From the NCBI GenBank assembly GCA_017548425.1, contig JAFZAB010000020.1, positions 1-45,559 of the forward strand: a stretch of 45,559 nt of DNA. Direction: 5' to 3'. Of this stretch, positions 1-9,077 are shown one piece after another. Every line of letters begins with the position of its first letter. Position 1 is the first letter of the stretch. The notes beneath the pieces are model-generated. The model did not search any database. It was not told where the DNA came from and worked only from the letters and a program-made list of their open reading frames with translations. The position numbers and the translations under genes were made by a program. This stretch comes from Victivallales bacterium (GTDB taxonomy: Bacteria; Verrucomicrobiota; Lentisphaeria; Oligosphaerales; Oligosphaeraceae).

Positions 1-1
1 A

Positions 2-1942
2 GCGATTTTCATCGCGTTCGTCATGGGCGGTTTGGGCGCGTTCGTCATCAAGATTCTGCATGGACGGTTCGAAGGCGAAATGACGCTGCTCTTCCGGACG
101 CAGACGGCCATGGACAGCGGCGAAGTCGGTTTCTCGACGGTTGGCCAGTCCGCCATGCTGATCGGCGTCAACAACATGAAACGCCGCCGCATCCGCACGG
201 CGTTGACGACGGCGACGGTCGTTCTCGTGACGTTCACGATGCTGGCCTTCACATCCATCACGAAAAACCTCTCACCGACCATTATCACGCGTTCGAAAAA
301 CACGACATACACGGGACTTATGTATCATTGGCCCGGTAATTCGCGCATGGATGAAGCGACGCTCCGCACCATGAAGGAAATCTTCAACGGCCGCGCCGAA
401 CTGTCCATCCGCCGCTGGCTGATTCCGACCAAGCTGCCGGACGGCGGCACCCTCCCCTTCCGCATTTCCGCTTCCAATGGCGCGGATGCGAACATCGACG
501 CGATTCTGGGGCTCCCCGCCATCGAAAACGGCTTCATCGGACCGATTCCCATGAAGCACGGGCGGTTCTTCTCGTCGGACGACGCGGACGAAGTGCTGTT
601 GCCCGAATCGCTGTCCAAAGCTCTCGGTTTGACGACGGAAACCTTTGATAAAGCGACCATTATGTATGAAGGTCGCTTGTACAAGATCGTCGGATTGCTA
701 TCGGATGCGGACTTCCTGCAATTCCGCGACATCAACCAGCATCCGCTGATTCCGATTAAGAATCTCGTCCAGCAGGGCGGCGGCGACGCAGGCGGCGACG
801 CGTTGGTGGCCATGGCGGCCGGCGGCGAAGAGAACGCGGACGACGGCGTGTTCTACACGGATATGGCGTCGTTGGTCGTCATGCCTGTGGAAACGGCGCG
901 GAAGATTGGCGCGCAGCCGTACAGTGTTTCCGCGAAATTGAACGAAGGCGTGACGTTGTGGTCGATGGTCGATGAACTGCTGACGATTACGAACGCTTCC
1001 AAATTCTTCATCTCCTCCACGGAGCCGTTCCGCATCGCGGACGGCAAGCGTGACACCGAGCCGGGCGTTTATTACGTCGGCGAAGGCTACCGCACGTCCA
1101 TCGGCGGTCTGGCGTTTCTGATCATCCCGCTGCTGATTTCCAGTACCATTATTTTAAATACGATGCTTGGTTCCGTTTTCGAACGAAAAGCGGAGATCGC
1201 CATCTATAACGCCGTGGGGCTGAACCCGATGCACATCGGCATGTTCTTCTTGGCGGAAGCGTTCGTCTATAGTGTCATCGGCTCCGTCGGCGGCTATCTG
1301 ATCGGACAGGTCACCAGTATTCTGCTGACGCGGACGGGCTGGATCAAGAGCATCAACTTGAACTTCTCGTCGCTGTCGGTCGTCTATGTCATCATGTTCA
1401 CAATCGCCGTCGTGTTGCTTTCGACGATTTATCCGTCGATGGTGGCGACGCGAGCGGCGGTTCCGTCCGGAAAGCGCAAGTGGTCGCTGCCGGACCATGA
1501 CGGCAAGAAGATGCCCGTCGTGTTCCCGTTCATCTACGAACAGGAATTGATCTACGGCATCAACGGCTATCTGGCGGACTACTTCGGACGGTTCACGGAA
1601 GCGTCGTTCGGCGATTTGATCGCGAAACTGGAGGGCGTGACGAAATCCACCGATGAGGCGGGTCGCGAAGTACTTGTCATGACGTACAATGTGGCGTTGG
1701 CACCGTTCGATCTGGGCGTCACGGAGCGCCTTGATTTCACGACGAAATACGATGAAAAAGTCCAGGCCTACCGTCTGGTCATGCTGAATACCCGCATGTC
1801 CGGACAGGACACCAACTGGACGGCGACGAACATGCCGTTCTTGGAGAAATTGCGGACGTATCTCATGTATTGGCGCAATCTTACGCCCGCCGAACATGCG
1901 GACTTCGCGAAGAGCGGTAAGACCATGTTCAACGGAAAGTGA
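2..1942 (+). CDS. FtsX-like ABC permease, 3' part (5' truncated by window)
   Basis: The reading frame is open from base 2, and the first in-frame ATG (base 23) lies inside a hydrophobic stretch, so the gene starts upstream of the window. Visible order: a membrane segment at the edge; a second one after an Arg-rich stretch (bases 180-270); about 240 soluble residues, probably extracytoplasmic; then a typical FtsX C-terminal block (bases 1100-1470) with three membrane helices and a cytoplasmic loop of the ERKAEIAIYNAVG type, as in MacB/LolC permeases. About 145 further soluble residues follow the last helix, an unusual extension. It leads an operon that also encodes a LolD-type ATPase (7720-8466) and a second FtsX protein (7064-7723), so it is probably a permease subunit of that complex. 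Substrate unknown; lipid, lipoprotein or glycan export are all possible. Confidence 0.8.
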   Translation, partial: AIFIAFVMGGLGAFVIKILHGRFEGEMTLLFRTQTAMDSGEVGFSTVGQSAMLIGVNNMKRRRIRTALTTATVVLVTFTMLAFTSITKNLSPTIITRSKNTTYTGLMYHWPGNSRMDEATLRTMKEIFNGRAELSIRRWLIPTKLPDGGTLPFRISASNGADANIDAILGLPAIENGFIGPIPMKHGRFFSSDDADEVLLPESLSKALGLTTETFDKATIMYEGRLYKIVGLLSDADFLQFRDINQHPLIPIKNLVQQGGGDAGGDALVAMAAGGEENADDGVFYTDMASLVVMPVETARKIGAQPYSVSAKLNEGVTLWSMVDELLTITNASKFFISSTEPFRIADGKRDTEPGVYYVGEGYRTSIGGLAFLIIPLLISSTIILNTMLGSVFERKAEIAIYNAVGLNPMHIGMFFLAEAFVYSVIGSVGGYLIGQVTSILLTRTGWIKSINLNFSSLSVVYVIMFTIAVVLLSTIYPSMVATRAAVPSGKRKWSLPDHDGKKMPVVFPFIYEQELIYGINGYLADYFGRFTEASFGDLIAKLEGVTKSTDEAGREVLVMTYNVALAPFDLGVTERLDFTTKYDEKVQAYRLVMLNTRMSGQDTNWTATNMPFLEKLRTYLMYWRNLTPAEHADFAKSGKTMFNGK

Positions 1943-1990
1943 GGCGGAGGACTCCTGACAGACACCACCCATCCCATACGACGATAGATT

Positions 1991-4000
1991 ATGGCAAGAT
2001 ACACACAAGACAAAGAACTTGAGCAATACCGGTCGCTCATGGAGCCGCCGGAACATTTTGAAGACGGCTTTACCTGGAAGACGGTCGTCGGCGCCGTGTT
2101 TTTGGGCATGTTGATCATGCCTGGAAGCATGTATTTGTCTCTGGTCGTGGGACCTGAGGCGAACATGGACACGGCGGCGCGGTGGGTGACCATCATCCTC
2201 TTCGCGGAAATCGCGCGGCGGTCGTTCAAAGATTTGAAGATGCAGGAAATCTACATCTTCTATTATATGGCGGGTTTGGCGATGGCGTCGCCGTTCCAAG
2301 GCTTGCTGTGGAACCAATATCTTGTGCAGTCTGACTATGCGAACGCGATGGGCGTTGCGCAGGAAATTCCATCATGGTGGGCGCCGTCGGCGGAAGTCAT
2401 TCGCGAACAAGGCCATACGTTCTTCACCAAGGCCTGGCTGGGGCCGATCATGCTGATCATCGTCGGCTTGCTGGTCAGCCGTCTGGACCAATATGGCTTC
2501 GGTTATGTGCTCTATCGAATCACAAACGATGTGGAGGAACTGCCATTCCCGATGGCGCCAGTCGCGGCGGCCGGTATCACGGCTCTTGCGCAGACGAAGG
2601 AAGACAAAGAACGTTGGCGTTGGCGTTGCTTCTCCATCGGCGCGATTCTCGGTTTGACGTTCGGACTGTTCTACATTGCGATTCCGTCCATATCAGGAGC
2701 GTTGCTGGACAAGCCGATCCAGCCGCTTCCTATTCCGTGGCAGGACTTTACGCCAGCCCTGTCCAAAATCCTGCCCGCCACGCCATTGAACATCAGCTTT
2801 AATCTGCTGTGGTTCTTCCAAGGCATGGTGCTGCCGTTCTGGGCGGTCATCGGCGGCGCGTTTGGCGTTGTCTTCACAATGGGTTTGAATCCAATCCTTT
2901 ACAAATACGGCGTTCTTTCCCACTGGGATTCGCAGATGGACGTCATCAACACGTTGTATTCCAACAATGTTGACTTCTATCTGTCGTTCTCGCTAGGACT
3001 TACGCTTGCCATCACGGTCGTTTCGCTCGGCAAGATCCTGACGCCGATGATGAACGCGTGGCGCAACCGCCGCGGCAACATGTCCGCCTTGGAGGCGAGC
3101 GTCACAGGCCAGAAGCGCGAATCGACATGGCGGCGGCTGTTGGTCAACGATCCGAAACGCGGCGACTTCTCCATCTGGATCGCCCTCTGCATCTATGTGC
3201 TGACCAACGGTTTCTGGATTGGCCTTTCCTGCTGGCTGATCGAAGGCTTCCCGTGGCACTTCTTCGTGTTCTACGCGTTGGTGTTGACGCCGTTGCTCTC
3301 CTATGCGACGGCCAAACTGGAAGGCCTCTGCGGCCAGGCGTTGTCCATTCCTTACATTAGAGAAGCGACATACATTTTGAGCGGCTACAAAGGCGTGAAG
3401 ATTTGGTTCGCCCCTGTGCCGATTCCGAACTACGGTGTTGAAACCGTCAACTTCCGCGTATTGGAATTGACCGGAACGAAGATCTCCAGCCAGATCAAGA
3501 CGCAAATCGTTACGGTGCCGATCATTATCATCGCGTCCATCGTCTTCTCGACGATGCTGTGGAGCATGGCGGAAGTGCCTTCCGCCGCTTATCCGTATGC
3601 GCAGAAGATGTGGGAATTGAACGCGAAAAACACATGCCTGACGTTCAGTTCGACGATGGAAGGCGGCTCCATGTTCATGGAGGCCCTGCGGCTGAAATAC
3701 GTCTTGGTGGGACTAGGCTCGGGCGTCATTTCGTTCATCGTCCTGTCCGTTTTGGGGCTGCCGACGCTGCTGGTCTTCGGTATGGTTCGCGGTCTCGGCC
3801 AATCGACGCCGTCCGGCGTCATTTTCGAATTGCTCGGCGCGCTTATCGGCCGCTTCTACTTCAAGAAACGCTTCGGCGACCAATGGATGAAATACACGCC
3901 GATCCTGCTGGCGGGATTCTCCTGCGGCATGGGTCTGATCGGTATGGTTTCCGTGGCGTTCACAATCCTGAACAAGATGATGGCCCCGCTGGTCTTCTAA
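1991..4000 (+). CDS. OPT-like multi-pass membrane protein (DUF6785/DUF6784-type)
   Basis: A 669-residue protein dominated by hydrophobic segments, by eye a dozen or more membrane helices, with a soluble N-terminus of about 35 residues. Recurrent features are Gly/Pro-rich helices and a proline-containing loop after the fourth helix region (ELPFPMAPV), reminiscent of oligopeptide-transporter (OPT)-like families. From memory, such proteins in Planctomycetes and Lentisphaerae are annotated as peptide transporters or as DUF6785/DUF6784. It starts 48 bp after the FtsX permease and is followed after 33 bp by a second, related-looking membrane protein, so the two may form a heteromeric unit. No clear Shine-Dalgarno precedes the ATG. 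What it transports, if anything, cannot be read from sequence. Confidence 0.6.
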   Translation: MARYTQDKELEQYRSLMEPPEHFEDGFTWKTVVGAVFLGMLIMPGSMYLSLVVGPEANMDTAARWVTIILFAEIARRSFKDLKMQEIYIFYYMAGLAMASPFQGLLWNQYLVQSDYANAMGVAQEIPSWWAPSAEVIREQGHTFFTKAWLGPIMLIIVGLLVSRLDQYGFGYVLYRITNDVEELPFPMAPVAAAGITALAQTKEDKERWRWRCFSIGAILGLTFGLFYIAIPSISGALLDKPIQPLPIPWQDFTPALSKILPATPLNISFNLLWFFQGMVLPFWAVIGGAFGVVFTMGLNPILYKYGVLSHWDSQMDVINTLYSNNVDFYLSFSLGLTLAITVVSLGKILTPMMNAWRNRRGNMSALEASVTGQKRESTWRRLLVNDPKRGDFSIWIALCIYVLTNGFWIGLSCWLIEGFPWHFFVFYALVLTPLLSYATAKLEGLCGQALSIPYIREATYILSGYKGVKIWFAPVPIPNYGVETVNFRVLELTGTKISSQIKTQIVTVPIIIIASIVFSTMLWSMAEVPSAAYPYAQKMWELNAKNTCLTFSSTMEGGSMFMEALRLKYVLVGLGSGVISFIVLSVLGLPTLLVFGMVRGLGQSTPSGVIFELLGALIGRFYFKKRFGDQWMKYTPILLAGFSCGMGLIGMVSVAFTILNKMMAPLVF

Positions 4001-4033
4001 CGTCCCACACAGCTCACACGAACAGAAATAATT

Positions 4034-7000
4034 ATGCGTAAAGACAACGAAAACATAACGATACGTTCCCTGATACTGGGAATCATCTTCTCGGCGCTAT
4101 TCGCCATCCTGACGGTCGTGCTGGAGAATCGGCAGGAGATGTTGCCGACGGGCAACCAGGTGGCGCTTTTCCCGCACATCATGCTCGTGTTTCTCGTCAT
4201 TCTCATCAATCCGTTCTTGCGGTTGGTGCGGTTCATCAAGCCGTTGTCATTGGCGGAGTTGCTGATCATTTTCGTCATGTGCATGGTGTCGTCCGGTATT
4301 TCGACGTTCGGTCTGACGGGACAAGTCGTGCCGATTATCAGCGGCCTCTTCAACCGCGAATGGAACAACGACCAGACGGAATGGAACCGCTACGTTGAAC
4401 CGTATGTCAACGAGAATTTCTTCATCTCCGAGCCCGGAACTTCCAAATTGGCAAAAGATTACGCGGCGGAAATCGCCGTTTTGACGCCGTTGCAGGCGAA
4501 ACTGTCGGAACTGACGAAACAACGCGACAAAGCGACGCAGGACTTGCAGACGACGAACGCGAAGATCCGCATCCAAGAGGCTCGTACGTATGCTGTCGCG
4601 CCTGGCGTCATACCGAATTTAAAAGAGCAGATCGCGGAGCTGAAAGCGAAGGAAGGCGCGAATTCGGCGGACGTGCAGACGTTGCAGAAAAAGTTGGATG
4701 ACATTCTCGCCAACGCCAATGCGGAGGAACTGACCAAACTGAACGAACTGCACGCGAAAGTCGAATCGCTGACGAAAGAGCGGGAATCTTTCGCGCAGCC
4801 GATTGAAGCACAGCAAAAGCTTGTGGATGAACAAGATAAAGTTGTCGCGGAAAAACGCAACATTTTGAAGGAACACGACCAGAAGGCGTTTGACAAAGTG
4901 CAGTTGTTCCGCCGCGGCCTGCCTGCGGAGGATCGTTCCTTCCCGGGCATCGTCTTCACGACGGACGACGACGCGTCGTCCTATTTCCGCCGTCTCGGCC
5001 GTCTTGTCAAAGGCCGCAAAGCGGCCGACAAGCTGAAGACAGCGAAAAAAGACGGCGCGGACGGCCCTGCCGTTATCCGTGAAACGATTGAATTGCTGAA
5101 GCCTTGTGCGGACATAAAGGTCGTGAAAGACGACATCATCGTGCTGACGGATACAGATGAGCAACTGGCGCAACGGATTACGACATTGGATGCGCAGTTG
5201 GCGGAACTCAACCAGAAGAAACGTATCGCGACGCTGGAGGAGATGCGCGGTTATGAAAAGGAGATTGAAAAGCTTGTCGATGACCGGAAAGATCTGGAAG
5301 ACGACATCAAAGACAACAAGAAGGAAATTGAACGGAAAAATAAGGAAATCGTCATCTGCGAGCGTGTCAGCAAGACCATCGAAACACTGACGACGCTGGC
5401 GGCGGATTGGAACAAAACCACCAACAAATCCGAGCAGATCGACGCCATTCTGGCGACGTTCCCGAGCTTCGACGCGTCGCTGTCCCGCTATTTCATCGGG
5501 CAGGTTCCATGGTCGCATTGGGCGCGGCCGCTGATGTATTGGGGCGTCGTCGTCGCGTTGACGTACATGATTCTGCTTTGCTTCAACCTGCTAATTTTCC
5601 GCCAGTGGGCGTATAACGAAAAACTGATCTTCCCGTTGATGGAACTTCCGGAAGTCATGGTCGGTCTGGACGGCGGCGAAACAAAGCCGACGGACATCAT
5701 GCCCGCCTTGTTCAAAAACGGCCTGTTCTGGGTCGGTTTCGCCATTTCGGCCGGCGTGATGGGTTGGAACGTATTGTGCAGGACGGACATATTGCCCGGC
5801 CTGACGCAGTTGGATTTGTACAATTCGTGGACGCCGTTCATCCGCAACAGTATGTTCAAGGCGTTGGTTGGCGCGCGCTCCATGATTTTCTTCACGCTGA
5901 TCGGCCTGGCGTTCTTGATTCCGAAGAAGGTCTCGTTCTCCCTGTGGTTCTTCCATGTGTTCTATATGATTCTGCTGATGATACTTGTGGGATTCGGCTA
6001 CGGGCAGAACGAATCGTCGTTCCCGTCGGAATGGTGGTACACGTTGAACTTCCGCACGGCCATCGGCGGCGGTGCCCTGCTGGTCTTCGCGGCGTTGGTG
6101 CTGTGGAAGTGCCGTCAAGTCATCCTGTGCGTCTTCCAGCCGGGCAAGCTTGAAAACGTGACGGATGACGAACGGCGCGAATTGCGTGTCGCATCCGCCT
6201 TGTTCCTAGGCGGTTCCGTCCTGCTGATTTTTATCCTCTGGTATGTCATGCACGTCAATTTCATCTACGCGGTGTGCGGCTACGCGATCATCATCATCAT
6301 CACGATCGGTCTTGTGCGAGCCGTCGCGGAAGGCGGTGTTCTGGGCTTCCAGGCATGGACATCGCCGTTCCATTTCATTCGCCATATCTTCGGTTTCGAC
6401 AAGAAAATGACGGCTCCTCATCTGTTCGCGCCGCTGATGATCTATTATGCGATTATGTTCTTGGATATCAAGACGTTTATCGCCCCCGCGATGGCGAACG
6501 CGTTGAAGATTCGCGATGACGCGAAGATGTCGCGAGCCCGCTATCATATTGGCGTGATCGTCGGCATTCTGGTCTCCGTCGTGGTGGCGATCGGCGTGGC
6601 GATCATGATGTGCTACGAGCCTGGCCAAGGCGCTGATACCATGCATTCATGGTTCTACACGATGTTCCCGAAATCGCTGTTCGTCGGCATTGGCGACATC
6701 TCGAAAGTGCCGCCGACGGCCACGTGGGGCCTCCGTGGATGGCTGCTGTTCGGCGCCATTCTCATGGCCGTCCTGCTGTATTTCCGCCAGACGTCCTTCT
6801 GGCTGCCGCATCCTATCGGCCTCATCATGCTGGTCAACCCGCTGATGGCGGCCTACTGGTTCTCCATCCTGCTTGGCTGGCTGGCGAAATCGCTGGTCAC
6901 AAAATACGCGAACAAAAACACGTACGCCAAAGTACGCGGTCTGTTCATCGGCCTCATCATCGGCGAATTGCTCGTGGTCTTCATCGCCATGATCATTTCG

Positions 7001-7045
7001 TTGACGATGCAGAAACGCCTTGGAATCGACCTCAATCGAATGTAA
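4034..7045 (+). CDS. OPT-like membrane protein with large coiled-coil insert
   Basis: A 1003-residue protein. Three membrane helices lie in the first 100 residues. They are followed by a hydrophilic stretch from about residue 122 to 495, then about ten more membrane helices. The insert is rich in Lys, Glu, Gln and Ala, with heptad-like spacing in two long blocks (about 150-285 and 375-450) separated by a more globular part, as in a coiled-coil hairpin. The basic loop between helices 2 and 3 suggests by the positive-inside rule that the insert faces the periplasm. The C-terminal half has conserved-looking AVAEGGVLGFQAW and PHPIGLIMLVNPLMAAYWF stretches, typical of the DUF6785/DUF6784-type proteins found beside ABC genes in PVC bacteria. 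Its place between two FtsX genes suggests a structural or adaptor role in the same complex. Function unknown. Confidence 0.6.
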   Translation: MRKDNENITIRSLILGIIFSALFAILTVVLENRQEMLPTGNQVALFPHIMLVFLVILINPFLRLVRFIKPLSLAELLIIFVMCMVSSGISTFGLTGQVVPIISGLFNREWNNDQTEWNRYVEPYVNENFFISEPGTSKLAKDYAAEIAVLTPLQAKLSELTKQRDKATQDLQTTNAKIRIQEARTYAVAPGVIPNLKEQIAELKAKEGANSADVQTLQKKLDDILANANAEELTKLNELHAKVESLTKERESFAQPIEAQQKLVDEQDKVVAEKRNILKEHDQKAFDKVQLFRRGLPAEDRSFPGIVFTTDDDASSYFRRLGRLVKGRKAADKLKTAKKDGADGPAVIRETIELLKPCADIKVVKDDIIVLTDTDEQLAQRITTLDAQLAELNQKKRIATLEEMRGYEKEIEKLVDDRKDLEDDIKDNKKEIERKNKEIVICERVSKTIETLTTLAADWNKTTNKSEQIDAILATFPSFDASLSRYFIGQVPWSHWARPLMYWGVVVALTYMILLCFNLLIFRQWAYNEKLIFPLMELPEVMVGLDGGETKPTDIMPALFKNGLFWVGFAISAGVMGWNVLCRTDILPGLTQLDLYNSWTPFIRNSMFKALVGARSMIFFTLIGLAFLIPKKVSFSLWFFHVFYMILLMILVGFGYGQNESSFPSEWWYTLNFRTAIGGGALLVFAALVLWKCRQVILCVFQPGKLENVTDDERRELRVASALFLGGSVLLIFILWYVMHVNFIYAVCGYAIIIIITIGLVRAVAEGGVLGFQAWTSPFHFIRHIFGFDKKMTAPHLFAPLMIYYAIMFLDIKTFIAPAMANALKIRDDAKMSRARYHIGVIVGILVSVVVAIGVAIMMCYEPGQGADTMHSWFYTMFPKSLFVGIGDISKVPPTATWGLRGWLLFGAILMAVLLYFRQTSFWLPHPIGLIMLVNPLMAAYWFSILLGWLAKSLVTKYANKNTYAKVRGLFIGLIIGELLVVFIAMIISLTMQKRLGIDLNRM

Positions 7046-7063
7046 AGAACCATAACTATCGCA

Positions 7064-7723
7064 ATGACAGTCACTATGGAAAAAATACCAGAACAAAAAC
7101 ATGTCAGCTGGGCGGTTACGTTCAATGTCAGCTGGGCGGGAATCAGACGGCGCTTCTTCCGGTCGCTCGTGACGATGTCCGGCGTCGTCCTGGCCATCGC
7201 CTTCCTGACATACATGCAGATCATGAACAAGATTGTGAACGCGCTGATTGACGCGCACGATCCCGTGCTGGACGCGATTTTGCAGGCCGCGGGCGTGGAA
7301 ATCCATGAAAGCGGCTCCAACGACAGCATTCTGCTGCTGATCATCCTGTCGCTGTTGGCGTGCTTCGTCGGTATCGTGAATTCAATGCTGATGAGCGTGA
7401 CGGAGCGCATCAAGGAGATCGGCACGCTGAAATGCCTCGGCGCGCTAGATGGTTTCATTGTAAGGAGCTATTTCATCGAATCGTCCGTGCAGGGCGTCGC
7501 GGGCACATGTCTGGGTTGCCTTCTGGGGATGGTCGTTTCCATCGTGGTCGCGTTCATGAGCTACAAGATGCACGTCGCAACGCATTTCCCATGGTTGGGC
7601 TTGTTCGAAGCCCTTGGGATTTCGTTGCTTACTGGAACGTTGCTGTCGATTTCGGCGGCGATATTGCCGGCCTACATGGCCGCGAAGAAACAGCCTGTTG
7701 ACGCCATGAGGGTAGAAGAGTGA
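7064..7723 (+). CDS. Compact FtsX-like ABC permease
   Basis: A 219-residue permease with four membrane helices: one after an Arg-rich N-terminus (RRRFFRSL), then three in the C-terminal half in FtsX order. The coupling loop MSVTERIKEIGTLKCLGA matches the MacB/LolC/FtsX consensus before the third helix. The extracytoplasmic loop between helices 1 and 2 is only about 50 residues, far shorter than the 200 or more of MacB or LolC, so this is a minimal permease. Its stop codon overlaps the GTG start of the ATPase gene (GTGA), implying translational coupling. It may heterodimerise with the larger permease that begins the operon. Confidence 0.85.
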   Translation: MTVTMEKIPEQKHVSWAVTFNVSWAGIRRRFFRSLVTMSGVVLAIAFLTYMQIMNKIVNALIDAHDPVLDAILQAAGVEIHESGSNDSILLLIILSLLACFVGIVNSMLMSVTERIKEIGTLKCLGALDGFIVRSYFIESSVQGVAGTCLGCLLGMVVSIVVAFMSYKMHVATHFPWLGLFEALGISLLTGTLLSISAAILPAYMAAKKQPVDAMRVEE

Positions 7724-8466
7724 GCACTCAAGAAGATATCATTGTGAAGGCGCGCGGCGTGACGAAAGTCTATACGATGGGCGCGGAAAAAGTGCATGCG
7801 TTGCGCGGAATCGATCTCGATGTCCGCCGTGGTGAATATCTGTCGATTCTGGGGCCTTCTGGCTCTGGTAAATCGACGTTTTTCAACATGGTCGGCGGTC
7901 TCGACAAACCGACGGAAGGCCATGTGGAAATCGACGGATATTCGCTGTCCGATCTGAATCAGAAGCAATTGGCGTGGGTCCGTTGCCACAAGATGGGATA
8001 CATCTTCCAATCGTTCAATCTGATCATGACGATGACGGCGTTGGAAAACGTGGCATTGCCGCGTATTTTCGCGGGCGAATCACCTGCCAAGGCGCGTGAA
8101 GCGGCTGCGGAAATCCTTAATGTCGTGGGACTTGGACATCGTCTGACGCATTTACCGTCACAGGTTTCCGGCGGTCAGCAGCAGCGAATCGCCATCGCGC
8201 GGGCCCTTGTGAACAAGCCGTCCATCGTCTTGGCCGACGAACCGACGGGTAATCTGGACTTGCATACAGGTGAAGAGATCATCGCCCTGCTCGGTGATCT
8301 GAAAACGAAATTCGGCATCACGATCATTACGGCGACGCATGACATGAAGATGCTGTCCGCTTCGGATACGGTCGTCTGGATCAAAGATGGTCAGGCGGAC
8401 CGCATCGCCCATCGCGGCGAATTCGACATCTCCGTCGGCACGATTGACGGTAAAACGCTAGCGTAA
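7720..8466 (+). CDS. LolD/MacB-type ABC transporter ATPase
   Basis: A 248-residue nucleotide-binding subunit. Walker A is GPSGSGKST (about residues 44-52), the Q-loop is YIFQSFNL, the signature is VSGGQQQR, Walker B is IVLADEP with the catalytic Glu, and the switch His sits in ATHD. The GTG start is chosen because it overlaps the upstream stop by four bases and gives the normal family length. LolD/MacB/FtsE-type ATPases power FtsX-type permeases for mechanotransmission, lipoprotein release or efflux rather than classical solute transport. It presumably serves both FtsX-like proteins of this operon. Confidence 0.95.
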   Translation: MSTQEDIIVKARGVTKVYTMGAEKVHALRGIDLDVRRGEYLSILGPSGSGKSTFFNMVGGLDKPTEGHVEIDGYSLSDLNQKQLAWVRCHKMGYIFQSFNLIMTMTALENVALPRIFAGESPAKAREAAAEILNVVGLGHRLTHLPSQVSGGQQQRIAIARALVNKPSIVLADEPTGNLDLHTGEEIIALLGDLKTKFGITIITATHDMKMLSASDTVVWIKDGQADRIAHRGEFDISVGTIDGKTLA

Positions 8467-8475
8467 GTCATTATT

Positions 8476-9036
8476 ATGAAAAAACTTGCATTTGTGTTTG
8501 GCTTTGTGTTGCTGGTCGGTTGCGAGTCGGTTCAGACGCCACCGCAACGTCCTGTCGCCTATATGTTTCCGACGGTGCGGACGGTTCAGAGCACAAAAGG
8601 CCTGACGCCGCAATATTGCACGAAAGACCGTCTGATTTGGGCGTTGAACACAGCGGGTATTGGTCACACGTTGCGACGCAGCGGCATGCTGGACATGGAC
8701 TATGACGTGATCGTGCGCGGTCTGTCGCAACGCGGTTTCGCGGAAGTCGATGCGCGCCGCGCCATCAATACGCCGTTCCGCTGGCTGACGTTCAGCTTTC
8801 TGCCGGAAGGCCGTTTGGAGATTTTGGCCTGTTTCCGTCAGGCTCCCCTTGATTTCATCACGCCCGGCATGAGGCGTTTTCCTGTCCCGCCGCGCGAGAC
8901 GCTGGAAGCGTGCCGTCTGTCCAACACGGCGGTTGTGAACGTCCAAATTGAAGAGACCACGACGTTGCGCCGCGAATTGGTGGAGCAGCGCCATGGCAAC
9001 GAGACATACTGGGTCATGCGTTGGTTGTTCCATTGA
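8476..9036 (+). CDS. Small lipoprotein of the ABC operon
   Basis: A 186-residue protein with a lipoprotein signal: a Lys-Lys N-terminus, a hydrophobic core and lipobox L13-V-G-C16. Residue 17 is Glu rather than Asp, so outer-membrane sorting would be expected under E. coli-like rules, which may not hold here. The mature part is about 170 residues with no family I recognise. It begins 9 bp after the ATPase stop and is probably the last gene of the operon, making it a plausible outer-membrane partner or substrate of the ABC complex. Confidence 0.7.
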   Translation: MKKLAFVFGFVLLVGCESVQTPPQRPVAYMFPTVRTVQSTKGLTPQYCTKDRLIWALNTAGIGHTLRRSGMLDMDYDVIVRGLSQRGFAEVDARRAINTPFRWLTFSFLPEGRLEILACFRQAPLDFITPGMRRFPVPPRETLEACRLSNTAVVNVQIEETTTLRRELVEQRHGNETYWVMRWLFH

Positions 9037-9077
9037 AACGATTTATCACTCATTAACCATATAAATACACACAAGAC

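Noticed and set aside
1154..2317. Antisense frame of 387 codons crossing the first two genes
   Set aside because: It crosses a gene boundary and is Arg/His/Asp-rich, typical of a shadow frame in GC-rich coding DNA.
4619..5518. Long antisense open frame (299 codons) opposite the coiled-coil insert
   Set aside because: It mirrors the repetitive Lys/Glu codons of the sense gene, giving a Phe/Leu/Arg-rich product without ribosome-binding site; a shadow frame.
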